37,198 nt of DNA. Source: Lachnospiraceae bacterium UBA7196. Its GTDB lineage: Bacteria > Bacillota > Clostridia > Lachnospirales > Lachnospiraceae. Every line of letters starts with the position of its first letter. The stretch's first letter is position 1. Below are positions 30,778-37,198 of the stretch, in pieces. The stretch covers positions 153,417-190,614 of the forward strand of contig DKUU01000007.1 of assembly GCA_002490835.1 (NCBI GenBank), given 5' to 3'. Under the pieces are notes generated by a model that saw nothing but the letters and a program-made list of their open reading frames with translations, ran no database searches and was not told where the DNA came from. The translations under genes were made by a program, and so were the position numbers.

Positions 30778-33138
30778 ATGGTTCATCTGATAGGTACATT
30801 GGAAGCAGAAAAGAAACGATGCACTGGCTGTGGCGCCTGTCTGAATATCTGTCCCGTAAATGCCATCACCATGCAAACGGATCAGGAGGGGTTCGCTTAT
30901 CCCAAGGTACAGGCGGAGAAATGTATTCACTGTGGGTTATGTGAAAGGAACTGTCCTGTTATGCATCCGACATATGACAATAAGGAGCAGCCGGCGTGCT
31001 ATGCGATGATGGCGCAGGATGAGGAGCGGCGGACAAGTTCCAGCGGCGGGTTTGTCCCTGTTGTGGCACGTTGGATTTTAGAAAAAGGCGGTATTGTGTA
31101 TGGCGCAGCTTGGGACAAAGATTGGAGTGTACGTCATATTGAGATAGAAAGCGAGTCGGATTTATATCAAATAAAGGGTTCCAAATATCTGCAGGGTGAT
31201 GCTGGAAAGACCTATCAGCAGGCAAAGGAAAGGCTTTTGCAGGGGAGATGGGTATTATTTACGGGCCTGCCCTGTCAGATTGCGGGATTATACAGTGTGT
31301 TGGGAGAAACAACAACAGAAAGACTTATTACGATAGACATATTGTGCCATGGAGCGCCGTCTTATAAAGTGTTCAGGAAATATTTAGAGGAAAATTATGA
31401 TCTGGAGACGCTGGAGAGGTTTGATTTTCGGGATAAATCGATTTTCGGCTGGTCAACAGAGATAAATTGCTATTTTGCCGACGGCAGGGAAAAACACACA
31501 GATCATCGGAACGATTCATTTTACAAAGCTTTTTTACCTTGTATGATCCTGCGGCCATCCTGTGAACAGTGTACGTTTTCCAGACTGCCGCGGCAGGGAG
31601 ATTTTACGGCCGGTGATTTCTGGGGCGTGGAGAGGGTGGAACCCCAATGGGATGATAAAATGGGGACTTCAGCGATTCTTGTAAACAGCAAAAAGGCAAG
31701 GAACGTGTTGGGTGCGTTAAAGTTTCAGATGAAGCTTTTGGAACCGGTATCCATGGAATCCATCACCTATATCAATAAGACGGTGGAGCAGCCATTCAGG
31801 AGCCATGCCGGAAGAAAGCATTTCTTTCACAGCATGGCGTTAAAGCCTTTTAATGAGCTGGTAGAACAGGCGCTGTCGCATAAGTATGATATCGGTATCG
31901 TAGGGCTATGGTATGGGATCAATTATGGTTCCGTTCTTACCTATTATGCGCTGTATCATGTTGTGCGGGGTCTGGGGTATGATGCGGTGATGCTCCCCAA
32001 ACCGAACGATCTGTGGGATGAACGTTTTAATGATCCGAATTCTATCGGACAGAAATTTATCTGGGAGCACTGTAATGTGTTCCTGCCGTATTCAAACCGA
32101 TGGGCTTACTGTCTGGCGAACGACAACTGCAGGGATTTTCTGGTGGGTTCCGATGTGGTATGGAATTACGAGATTTGCGGCAGGGAAAGCGGCATGTTTT
32201 TCTTTCTTGACTGGGTAGAGAGCGGGCACAGGAAAATAGCGTATGCGGCTTCTATGGGAAACGCAGTGAGCGAACCCGATAGATACGAACAATTAGCTGC
32301 TTATTATTTAAATCGATTTGACGTTATTTCGGTAAGGGAAGCTGAGACAATAGAAATAGCAAAAGAGAAAAGTGGCAGAGATAATATCGTGAGCGTTTTG
32401 GATTCCGTATTTTTATGTCCGGAGCATATTTATGATGAAGTCATGAAAAATAAAGACAGGGAGGACAGAGAAGCTTTTTCATTTGCCTATATATTAAGGC
32501 CGGACTATTCAGAAGAAAATCTGCGGATCATTGAAATGATTAGTGCGCATTGCCGTACGGTCACGTATATCTGTGCCAATCCTAATCCAAGTGAGTACGG
32601 CGGCATGAAGCGGATCTATAGGGAACGGTTACTGCCAGTTCCTTCAGTGGAGGAATGGCTTTGGTATATGAAAAATACGGAATTTTATTTCGGGGATAGT
32701 TATCATGGGCTCTGTTTCAGCCTGATCTTTCATAAACCGTTCCTCATTGCGTATAGGGAAAAAGGTGAAGGGCAGCGGATTGCCAGCAAAAGATTTAAAA
32801 GTCTGCTTAAGATTGTAGGGCTGGAGGAACGCCTGCTGGAAGACGAAATTCTCGATGTGAACAGGGCGGAAGAGTTGATCAAAACGCCGATTGATTGGAA
32901 ATCGGTGGACGAAAAGCTGAACCGGCAGAAGGAGTTTTCAATCAATTGGTTAAAGCACGCATTGGAGAATCGGACACAGAAGGATTATAGTGCTGAAGAT
33001 ATCATAAAAGACAGGGAGAAACGAGAGAGGCTTGCTATGTATGAGGAGTTGAGAACGGAGTCGGACAGGGTTTTTCAGGAACTGAAAGAGGCGAAAAATG
33101 AGATAGCAGTCCTGAAGGAAAAGTTAGAAAACCAGTAG
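30778..33138 (+). CDS. Ferredoxin / FrhB-type / polysaccharide pyruvyltransferase fusion
   Basis: 786 residues. Domains: two 4Fe-4S clusters (C15, C18, C21, C25 and C49, C52, C55, C59); an F420-reducing hydrogenase beta-subunit (FrhB)-like region (about 70-350) with SSSGGFVPVVARWIL, FTGLPCQIAGL, DILCHGAPS and FTAGDFWG; a polysaccharide pyruvyltransferase domain (about 365-700) with WYGINYGSVLTYYAL, VGSDVVWN and FGDSYHGLCFSLIF; and a C-terminal coiled coil (about 740-786). CsaB/WcaK-type domains add pyruvate ketals to surface sugars; FrhB-like proteins occur beside them in glycan loci. Electron donor and acceptor are unknown. AAAGGAG supports the start. It belongs by content to the glycan locus. 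Confidence 0.85.
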   Translation: MVHLIGTLEAEKKRCTGCGACLNICPVNAITMQTDQEGFAYPKVQAEKCIHCGLCERNCPVMHPTYDNKEQPACYAMMAQDEERRTSSSGGFVPVVARWILEKGGIVYGAAWDKDWSVRHIEIESESDLYQIKGSKYLQGDAGKTYQQAKERLLQGRWVLFTGLPCQIAGLYSVLGETTTERLITIDILCHGAPSYKVFRKYLEENYDLETLERFDFRDKSIFGWSTEINCYFADGREKHTDHRNDSFYKAFLPCMILRPSCEQCTFSRLPRQGDFTAGDFWGVERVEPQWDDKMGTSAILVNSKKARNVLGALKFQMKLLEPVSMESITYINKTVEQPFRSHAGRKHFFHSMALKPFNELVEQALSHKYDIGIVGLWYGINYGSVLTYYALYHVVRGLGYDAVMLPKPNDLWDERFNDPNSIGQKFIWEHCNVFLPYSNRWAYCLANDNCRDFLVGSDVVWNYEICGRESGMFFFLDWVESGHRKIAYAASMGNAVSEPDRYEQLAAYYLNRFDVISVREAETIEIAKEKSGRDNIVSVLDSVFLCPEHIYDEVMKNKDREDREAFSFAYILRPDYSEENLRIIEMISAHCRTVTYICANPNPSEYGGMKRIYRERLLPVPSVEEWLWYMKNTEFYFGDSYHGLCFSLIFHKPFLIAYREKGEGQRIASKRFKSLLKIVGLEERLLEDEILDVNRAEELIKTPIDWKSVDEKLNRQKEFSINWLKHALENRTQKDYSAEDIIKDREKRERLAMYEELRTESDRVFQELKEAKNEIAVLKEKLENQ

Positions 33139-33200
33139 AGGTAAAATTCACAATGTGTTGTAATTCTGCCCTTTTTTGGTTGAACGACAGGTAAAAGCAT

Positions 33201-33230
33201 AAGAAAAGCAGGCCTAAAATATGCGCCTGC
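33201..33230 (-). terminator. Terminator of the hicAB operon
   Basis: GCAGGC (33208-33213) and GCCTGC (33225-33230) form a stem; read on the minus strand it is followed by TTTTCTT. It lies 24 bp behind hicB. Confidence 0.65.
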
Positions 33231-33253
33231 GATTCTCTGAACAATATGGAAAA

Positions 33254-33631
33254 TCAAGTCTGTATCTTGGAAAGAAGGGCTTCCTGTAATACCTGTGAGA
33301 AATTTACCCCCATAGAGATGGCACGGTCATTTAACCATGAGGGTATTGTCAAAGTCTTTTTTACTGCTTTTGTATCTTTATATTGGTTGATATCACAGGA
33401 TACAAGGGATGAAAAGCCATCATCTGCATGAATGACGGAAATATCAGAGGGCGGGGCAACTGCCTTTCCTTGTTCCAAAAGGGTGAGAAGATAACCGGCC
33501 AAGGCTTCCTGAGCAGCTTCCATAGTTTCATTGACAGAGCTGCCATAGGTGTGGCAGCCTTTCAAGTCTGGAAATTCAACCCAATATGCGTCCTCCTCTT
33601 TATGGAAGATTGCTGGATATACAAATAACAT
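33254..33631 (-). CDS. hicB: HicB antitoxin
   Basis: 125 residues. The N-terminal part is the HicB partial RNase H-like fold: YPAIFHKEEDAYWVEFPDLKGCHTYG, then NETMEAAQEALAGYLL. The C-terminal part (about 88-125, KKTLTIPSWLNDRAISMGVNFSQVLQEALLSKI) is a ribbon-helix-helix DNA-binding tail. It neutralises HicA and is expected to repress the operon. AAGGAGG precedes the ATG. It lies 37 bp behind the toxin gene on the same strand. A broken copy lies at 29808-29970. Confidence 0.9.
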   Translation of the reverse strand: MLFVYPAIFHKEEDAYWVEFPDLKGCHTYGSSVNETMEAAQEALAGYLLTLLEQGKAVAPPSDISVIHADDGFSSLVSCDINQYKDTKAVKKTLTIPSWLNDRAISMGVNFSQVLQEALLSKIQT

Positions 33632-33668
33632 AATGATACCTCCTTATATAGATTTCAGGAGAGACGGA

Positions 33669-33845
33669 TCAATCCAGATCTGCCTCCTTAAGAATACTAT
33701 TAAGTAAGCCGATAGGAACATCTTTGCTATGAAGAGGAACAACAATAGTTTTTCCATCTTTTTGGAGAATATGATGACTGCCATTGATCCTGACTACAAT
33801 CCATCCGTTTTTCTTCAATAGTTTTAGCAGATCTTTGGCTTTCAT
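33669..33845 (-). CDS. hicA: HicA toxin (mRNA interferase)
   Basis: 58 residues, the usual HicA size. Translation opens MKAKDLLKLLKKNGW, followed by RINGSHHILQKDGK with the catalytic His (H24) in the G-S-H motif, then VVPLHSKDVPIGLLNSILKEADLD. HicA folds like a double-stranded RNA-binding domain and cleaves mRNA. The start at 33845 has GGAGGT just upstream. It is the first gene of the hicAB operon, the usual toxin-first order, under the promoter at 33867-33895. Confidence 0.92.
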   Translation of the reverse strand: MKAKDLLKLLKKNGWIVVRINGSHHILQKDGKTIVVPLHSKDVPIGLLNSILKEADLD

Positions 33846-33866
33846 GTTCCACCTCCTTACAAAATT

Positions 33867-33895
33867 ATTTTAATACGTGTCATACGTGCTGTCAA
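33867..33895 (-). promoter_or_regulatory. hicAB promoter with repeated motif in the spacer
   Basis: Minus strand: consensus TTGACA (33895-33890), 17-bp spacer, TAAAAT (33872-33867). The spacer holds CACGTAT twice with a 9-bp period, a likely operator for the RHH tail of HicB. A second TTGACAGCA lies 20 bp upstream. Confidence 0.7.
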
Positions 33896-33970
33896 GAAAA
33901 AACTGCTGTCAATTTATTGAAAGAATGACATAGTAAATACAAAGTTAGAAAACCGGAGGTAAAACGTACC

Positions 33971-35071
33971 ATGTTTTTCATCAGCATCGCCCTGTTTTTC
34001 ATTGCCCCGCTCATCGCGTGGAAAATACATATCAAAATGAGAGGCATAGATGCCGGGGTCAAAAAGAACATAGGCATTTTTGCGGCATATTTTCTTGTCC
34101 TGAATGCCCTGACCATCGTCGTATCGTCATACCGCGGCATAGATATGCGCAGATGGAATCCCTTTACTACGACCGTATCCTTTCGGATCAAATACATTGG
34201 ATGCAGCGTTTTGATCGGTGCATTTATGGCATGGATGTTGTGCGGTTTTTTGAATAAGGGCATTACCGCGGCACAGATTGGGCGGTATTCGCAGAGATTT
34301 TACCATGATATGAAGAAATATTTTGCCTATGCTGTCCGCGCCGCAAAAGCGGATCTGAAGGCGGAGGTATCCAACTCGTTTCTGGATTGGATGTGGTGGC
34401 TGATCGAGCCGTTTTGTATGATGCTGATCTATACGGTTATGTTCGGGGTGATCTTTGACGCATCGGAAGAGTATTTTCCGATTTTCATCTTTATCGGGAT
34501 CACGATGTGGAGTTTTTTTACCAGAGGAGTTACGGGCAGTGTGGAGATGGTGCGCAATAACAGGGAGATTGTTACAAGAATCTATCTGCCCAAATATATT
34601 CTTTTGTTCTCGAAGCTGATGGTTAACGGCTTTAAGATGCTGGTGTCTTTTGCGGTGATCGCGGTAATGCTTGTCGTGTTCCGCGTGAAGATAACGGTAA
34701 GCATACTGGCCTTGCTGCCGATACTGGCAGTTCTCTTTCTGATTACCTTTGGCATCGGAAGCATTTTGATGCACTACGGGGTATATGTAAACGATCTGTC
34801 CTATATTACGGGAATCCTGCTCACTATGATGATGTACCTGACGGGGACGTTTTACGCGGTCGAAAAGCGGATACCGGCGCCCTATGGAACGATACTTGAA
34901 AAAGGCAATCCGATCGCATATTTGATAGCGGAAATGAGGAACGTAGTGCTTTACGGACAGGCATTGGATTGGAAGGTGCTGCTTGCGTGGAGCGCGGTGT
35001 CGGTCTTTTTGGTCTGGATCGGCGTGCTCATAATCTATCGCAATGAAAATTCTTATGTAAAAGTGATATAG
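33971..35071 (+). CDS. ABC-2 type polysaccharide export permease (Wzm-like) with N-terminal extension
   Basis: 366 residues. The C-terminal 260 residues are a Wzm/TagG permease: VRAAKADLKAEVSNSFLDWMWWLIEPFCMMLIYTVMFGVIF, RNNREIVTRIYLPKYILLFS, about six helices and ending YRNENSYVKVI. The first 105 residues are extra and hold about three helices plus a SSYRGIDMRRWNPFTTTVSF stretch. With the ATPase 61 bp downstream it forms an exporter for a lipid-linked polysaccharide or teichoic-acid-like polymer. GGAGG at 33956-33960 precedes the ATG. Confidence 0.88.
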   Translation: MFFISIALFFIAPLIAWKIHIKMRGIDAGVKKNIGIFAAYFLVLNALTIVVSSYRGIDMRRWNPFTTTVSFRIKYIGCSVLIGAFMAWMLCGFLNKGITAAQIGRYSQRFYHDMKKYFAYAVRAAKADLKAEVSNSFLDWMWWLIEPFCMMLIYTVMFGVIFDASEEYFPIFIFIGITMWSFFTRGVTGSVEMVRNNREIVTRIYLPKYILLFSKLMVNGFKMLVSFAVIAVMLVVFRVKITVSILALLPILAVLFLITFGIGSILMHYGVYVNDLSYITGILLTMMMYLTGTFYAVEKRIPAPYGTILEKGNPIAYLIAEMRNVVLYGQALDWKVLLAWSAVSVFLVWIGVLIIYRNENSYVKVI

Positions 35072-35132
35072 TCAGAAAACTTGAAAGGATGTCTGCCTTT
35101 TTAGGATAATCTGCTTTGGTGCGGAGGAGAAA

Positions 35133-35888
35133 ATGAAAGAAAACAGCAATGCGATCGAATTACAGGATGTATGTATTCATTACAGTATCATGAATAACAT
35201 AAGCATACGGAAAACTTTTCTGCATAAGAGGAAGAGAAATGAGGTGTTCGAAGCGGTTAAGCACGTGACATTTTCGGTGAGGGAAGGCGGTATTTTAGGA
35301 ATCATCGGCAAAAATGGCAGCGGAAAATCCACGCTCTTAAAATCGATCGCGGGGGTGTTTTCCCCGAATGCGGGGACGATCGACTTAAAAGGACACTCCG
35401 TATCCCTGATGTCACTGGGCGTGGGGTTTAAGAATACGCTCTCAGGCAGGGAAAATATCGTCCTTTCCGGAATGCTTCTGGGCTTTTCAGAAAAAGAGAT
35501 TGGGGAAAGAGCGCAGGATATCATAGATTTTGCGGAAATCGGAGATTTTATTGACAGGCCGGTGAGAACCTATTCGAGCGGTATGTATTCCAAGCTGGCT
35601 TTTTCCATTACGGCAATGCTGGAAACGGATATTATGCTTGTGGACGAGGTCTTAAGCGTGGGGGACGAGCAGTTTCGGCAAAAAAGTCTGAATAAGATGA
35701 AGGAATTGATCAATGACAGGAAAAGGACGGTCATTATCGTATCACACAGCATTTCCACGCTCAAGGAACTTTGTGATCAGGTATTGTGGCTGCATGACGG
35801 CGAAATCAGGAAGATAGGGGAAACGGAAGAAGTGCTGGATGCGTATGAAGCGTATATGGCCCCCGCGGGAAAGCAGCCGAAGCCGTAA
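35133..35888 (+). CDS. ABC transporter ATPase for polysaccharide export (Wzt/TagH-like)
   Basis: 251 residues. Walker A GKNGSGKST (59-67), signature SSGM (147-150), Walker B IMLVDE (166-171) and the switch His in SHSIST. The SMLLGFSEKEIGERAQDIIDFAEIGDFIDRPV-like region and VLSVGDEQF (172-180) are typical of the polysaccharide/teichoic acid export group. There is no long C-terminal sugar-binding domain, so it is the short TagH/KpsT type, in which the ATPase does not select a capped glycan end. GGAGGAG precedes the start. Partner of the permease just upstream. Confidence 0.9.
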   Translation: MKENSNAIELQDVCIHYSIMNNISIRKTFLHKRKRNEVFEAVKHVTFSVREGGILGIIGKNGSGKSTLLKSIAGVFSPNAGTIDLKGHSVSLMSLGVGFKNTLSGRENIVLSGMLLGFSEKEIGERAQDIIDFAEIGDFIDRPVRTYSSGMYSKLAFSITAMLETDIMLVDEVLSVGDEQFRQKSLNKMKELINDRKRTVIIVSHSISTLKELCDQVLWLHDGEIRKIGETEEVLDAYEAYMAPAGKQPKP

Positions 35889-36004
35889 GCGAATATGAAA
35901 TTGTGCATTATTTGTGAACTTTGTCCAAACTCTTTCATTTACTGCAAAGATGTGATAAATTATTTTCTGGGAAGATAAACTATGTCAGAAAGAAGGAACA
36001 CATT

Positions 36005-37147
36005 ATGAAAATGAAAAAGTCCGCAGGGAAGGACGAAGAAACGAATGTAAGCAAGAGTAAGGCAAAGCGGGAAGCGCGCAGAAAGCAGGTGCAGAAGGCC
36101 AAAAGAGACGCCGGTATCGCCAGAACGGTCGGTTATGTGGTGACGGCGGTCGTCGTGGTGGGGCTTGCATTCCTGATAGGGAAACAGGTGTATCTGATGG
36201 CGATCCGCACGACGCCCGGTACGGATTACAGCGCGGGACTTGCGAATGACGGCAGGATAGAGAAGGCTGATATGGCGGCAATGCTCGATCTGGCCGATTA
36301 TAAAAATATTTCCGTGCCGGCGGATGAAGTGGCAGCCACGTCGGAAGAGGTTGAAGAGGAAATCGCTTCCACGCTGGAATCTTATAAAGAGCTCAGTACG
36401 GATGAGCAGCTTACGATTGCAGACGGCGATGAAGTCAATATCGATTTTGTGGGAACCGTTGACGGCGTCGAGTTCGAGGGCGGAAACAGCGGCGGCGCAG
36501 GATATGATCTGACCATTGGATCAGGATCGTTTGTGGATGATTTTGAGCAGCAGTTGATCGGACACAAACCCGGTGAGGAGGTGTCGGTGGAGGTTACCTT
36601 CCCGGAGGATTACAATGAGGAACTGGCAGGCAAGGATGCCGTTTTTGCGGTCACTGTCAACGGCATTCAGGTGAAACCGGAACTTACGGACGATTTTGTG
36701 GCAAACAATCTGGCGGATACGGAAGAAGTATCTACAGCGGCGGAATATCGAGCCAAAGTCGAAGATAAATTTTATAATGAGCATCTTGAAGAGTACCTTA
36801 TGAACTATGTGGTGGATAATTCTACGGTGAAAACTTACCCTAAGAAATATGTGAAGGCGACAAAATCCCTCTTAAAGAACAGCGACGGCGATTCGGATAT
36901 GGAGGAAGGCGAGATCGCCTATGAGAAAGAACTTACGCAGAGAGCGCAGGATCAGGTAAAGGAAGCCATGGTTTATCAGGCAATCTTTGATGACGCGGGA
37001 CTTGCTTTTGACGCGGATGCGTACTATGCCGAACAGGTGGAATCGATGGGCGAAGACTATGCAAAGCGGTACGGAGCAGGTTATTTGGCGCAGGGTGAAT
37101 TAAGGCGGATGGCGATCGATCATCTGGTTGGATTATATCAGAAATAA
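36005..37147 (+). CDS. Membrane-anchored trigger-factor-like prolyl isomerase
   Basis: 380 residues from ATG 36005, with GAAGGA nine bases upstream; an ATG at 35921 has no such site. Residues 1-38 are highly basic, about 39-60 form one membrane helix, and the rest should be outside the cell. Residues about 133-223 are an FKBP domain with DGDEVNIDFVGTVDG, IGSGSFVDDFEQQLIG and FPEDYNEELAGKDAVF, as in trigger factor. The remainder (about 225-380) resembles the trigger factor C-terminal arms. The ribosome-binding N-domain is replaced by the anchor, so it is not the cytosolic trigger factor; a role in folding secreted proteins is likely. No lipobox is seen. Confidence 0.85.
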   Translation: MKMKKSAGKDEETNVSKSKAKREARRKQVQKAKRDAGIARTVGYVVTAVVVVGLAFLIGKQVYLMAIRTTPGTDYSAGLANDGRIEKADMAAMLDLADYKNISVPADEVAATSEEVEEEIASTLESYKELSTDEQLTIADGDEVNIDFVGTVDGVEFEGGNSGGAGYDLTIGSGSFVDDFEQQLIGHKPGEEVSVEVTFPEDYNEELAGKDAVFAVTVNGIQVKPELTDDFVANNLADTEEVSTAAEYRAKVEDKFYNEHLEEYLMNYVVDNSTVKTYPKKYVKATKSLLKNSDGDSDMEEGEIAYEKELTQRAQDQVKEAMVYQAIFDDAGLAFDADAYYAEQVESMGEDYAKRYGAGYLAQGELRRMAIDHLVGLYQK

Positions 37148-37185
37148 TCAGGAATAGATTAGGCTGCGATTAGGAATCATAACCA

Positions 37186-37198
37186 CCGGCTTAGCCGG
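37186..37198. terminator. Hairpin cut by the window end
   Basis: CCGGC, loop TTA, GCCGG, preceded by AACCA; the stem probably continues past the edge. Its place 38 bp after the isomerase gene suggests a terminator. Confidence 0.4.

Noticed and set aside
1..37198. CRISPR array, insertion sequences, rRNA or tRNA genes
   Set aside because: No evenly spaced repeats, no intact transposase and no recognisable RNA gene were seen by eye; covariance-model searches could not be run.

Overview
The window looks like a chromosomal segment of a low-to-mid GC Gram-positive anaerobe of the Clostridia, most likely a Lachnospiraceae member. Supporting signs are strong GGAGG-type ribosome binding sites, TTGNNN-17-TATAAT-type promoters, a Tn916-type integrase, a GH3-family adenylating enzyme, a ferredoxin/FrhB/pyruvyltransferase fusion and a YfhO-type GT-C protein. 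The assignment rests on gene families and style only; no database was searched.

Layout. 1-2130: right end of an integrated Tn916-like element (GNAT fragment, excisionase remnant with an in-frame stop, intact tyrosine integrase, terminal repeats). 2195-5423: low-molecular-weight phosphotyrosine phosphatase, then three small genes of unknown role, one with a FliD-like C-terminal region. 5469-12650: housekeeping and metabolic genes (4Fe-4S aldo/keto reductase, small alarmone synthetase, Na+/proline symporter, GH3-like protein, rRNA m5C methyltransferase). 12769-18120: MBOAT O-acyltransferase plus membrane-anchored SGNH protein, RluF-type pseudouridine synthase and a divergent NAD+-dependent DNA ligase.

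18275-35888 is mainly a surface-glycan locus. It opens with a small serine recombinase. Next to it lies a roughly 180-bp segment bounded by perfect 17-bp inverted repeats, which carries a promoter aimed at two galactofuranosyltransferase-like GT2 genes: a candidate invertible promoter. After an Rpn-like gene comes a visibly AT-rich cassette: WecE-type sugar aminotransferase, MaoC hydratase and a GNAT-like sugar N-acyltransferase whose reading frame crosses a run of ten Gs. It continues with a CsbB/GtrB-type GT2, a pair of ArnE/ArnF-like small flippase subunits and a YfhO-type GT-C protein. Together these read as a pathway that makes an N-acylated (perhaps 3-hydroxyacylated) 4-amino-4,6-dideoxyhexose, and a three-component system that moves a lipid-linked sugar across the membrane onto a surface polymer. 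Pyruvyltransferase fusion and Wzm/Wzt export genes follow.

29808-30390 is a patchwork of broken gene pieces (hicB, xre, rpn-like), each with an intact or longer relative in the window; the last codons of the YfhO gene lie inside the hicB remnant. An intact HicAB toxin-antitoxin module sits at 33254-33845; its toxin is only 58 codons. The window ends with a membrane-anchored trigger-factor-like prolyl isomerase and a hairpin cut by the edge. The best candidates for new biology are the recombinase-linked inverton, the poly-G switch in the acyltransferase, and the aminotransferase/hydratase/acyltransferase cassette joined to a lipid-linked glycosylation module.
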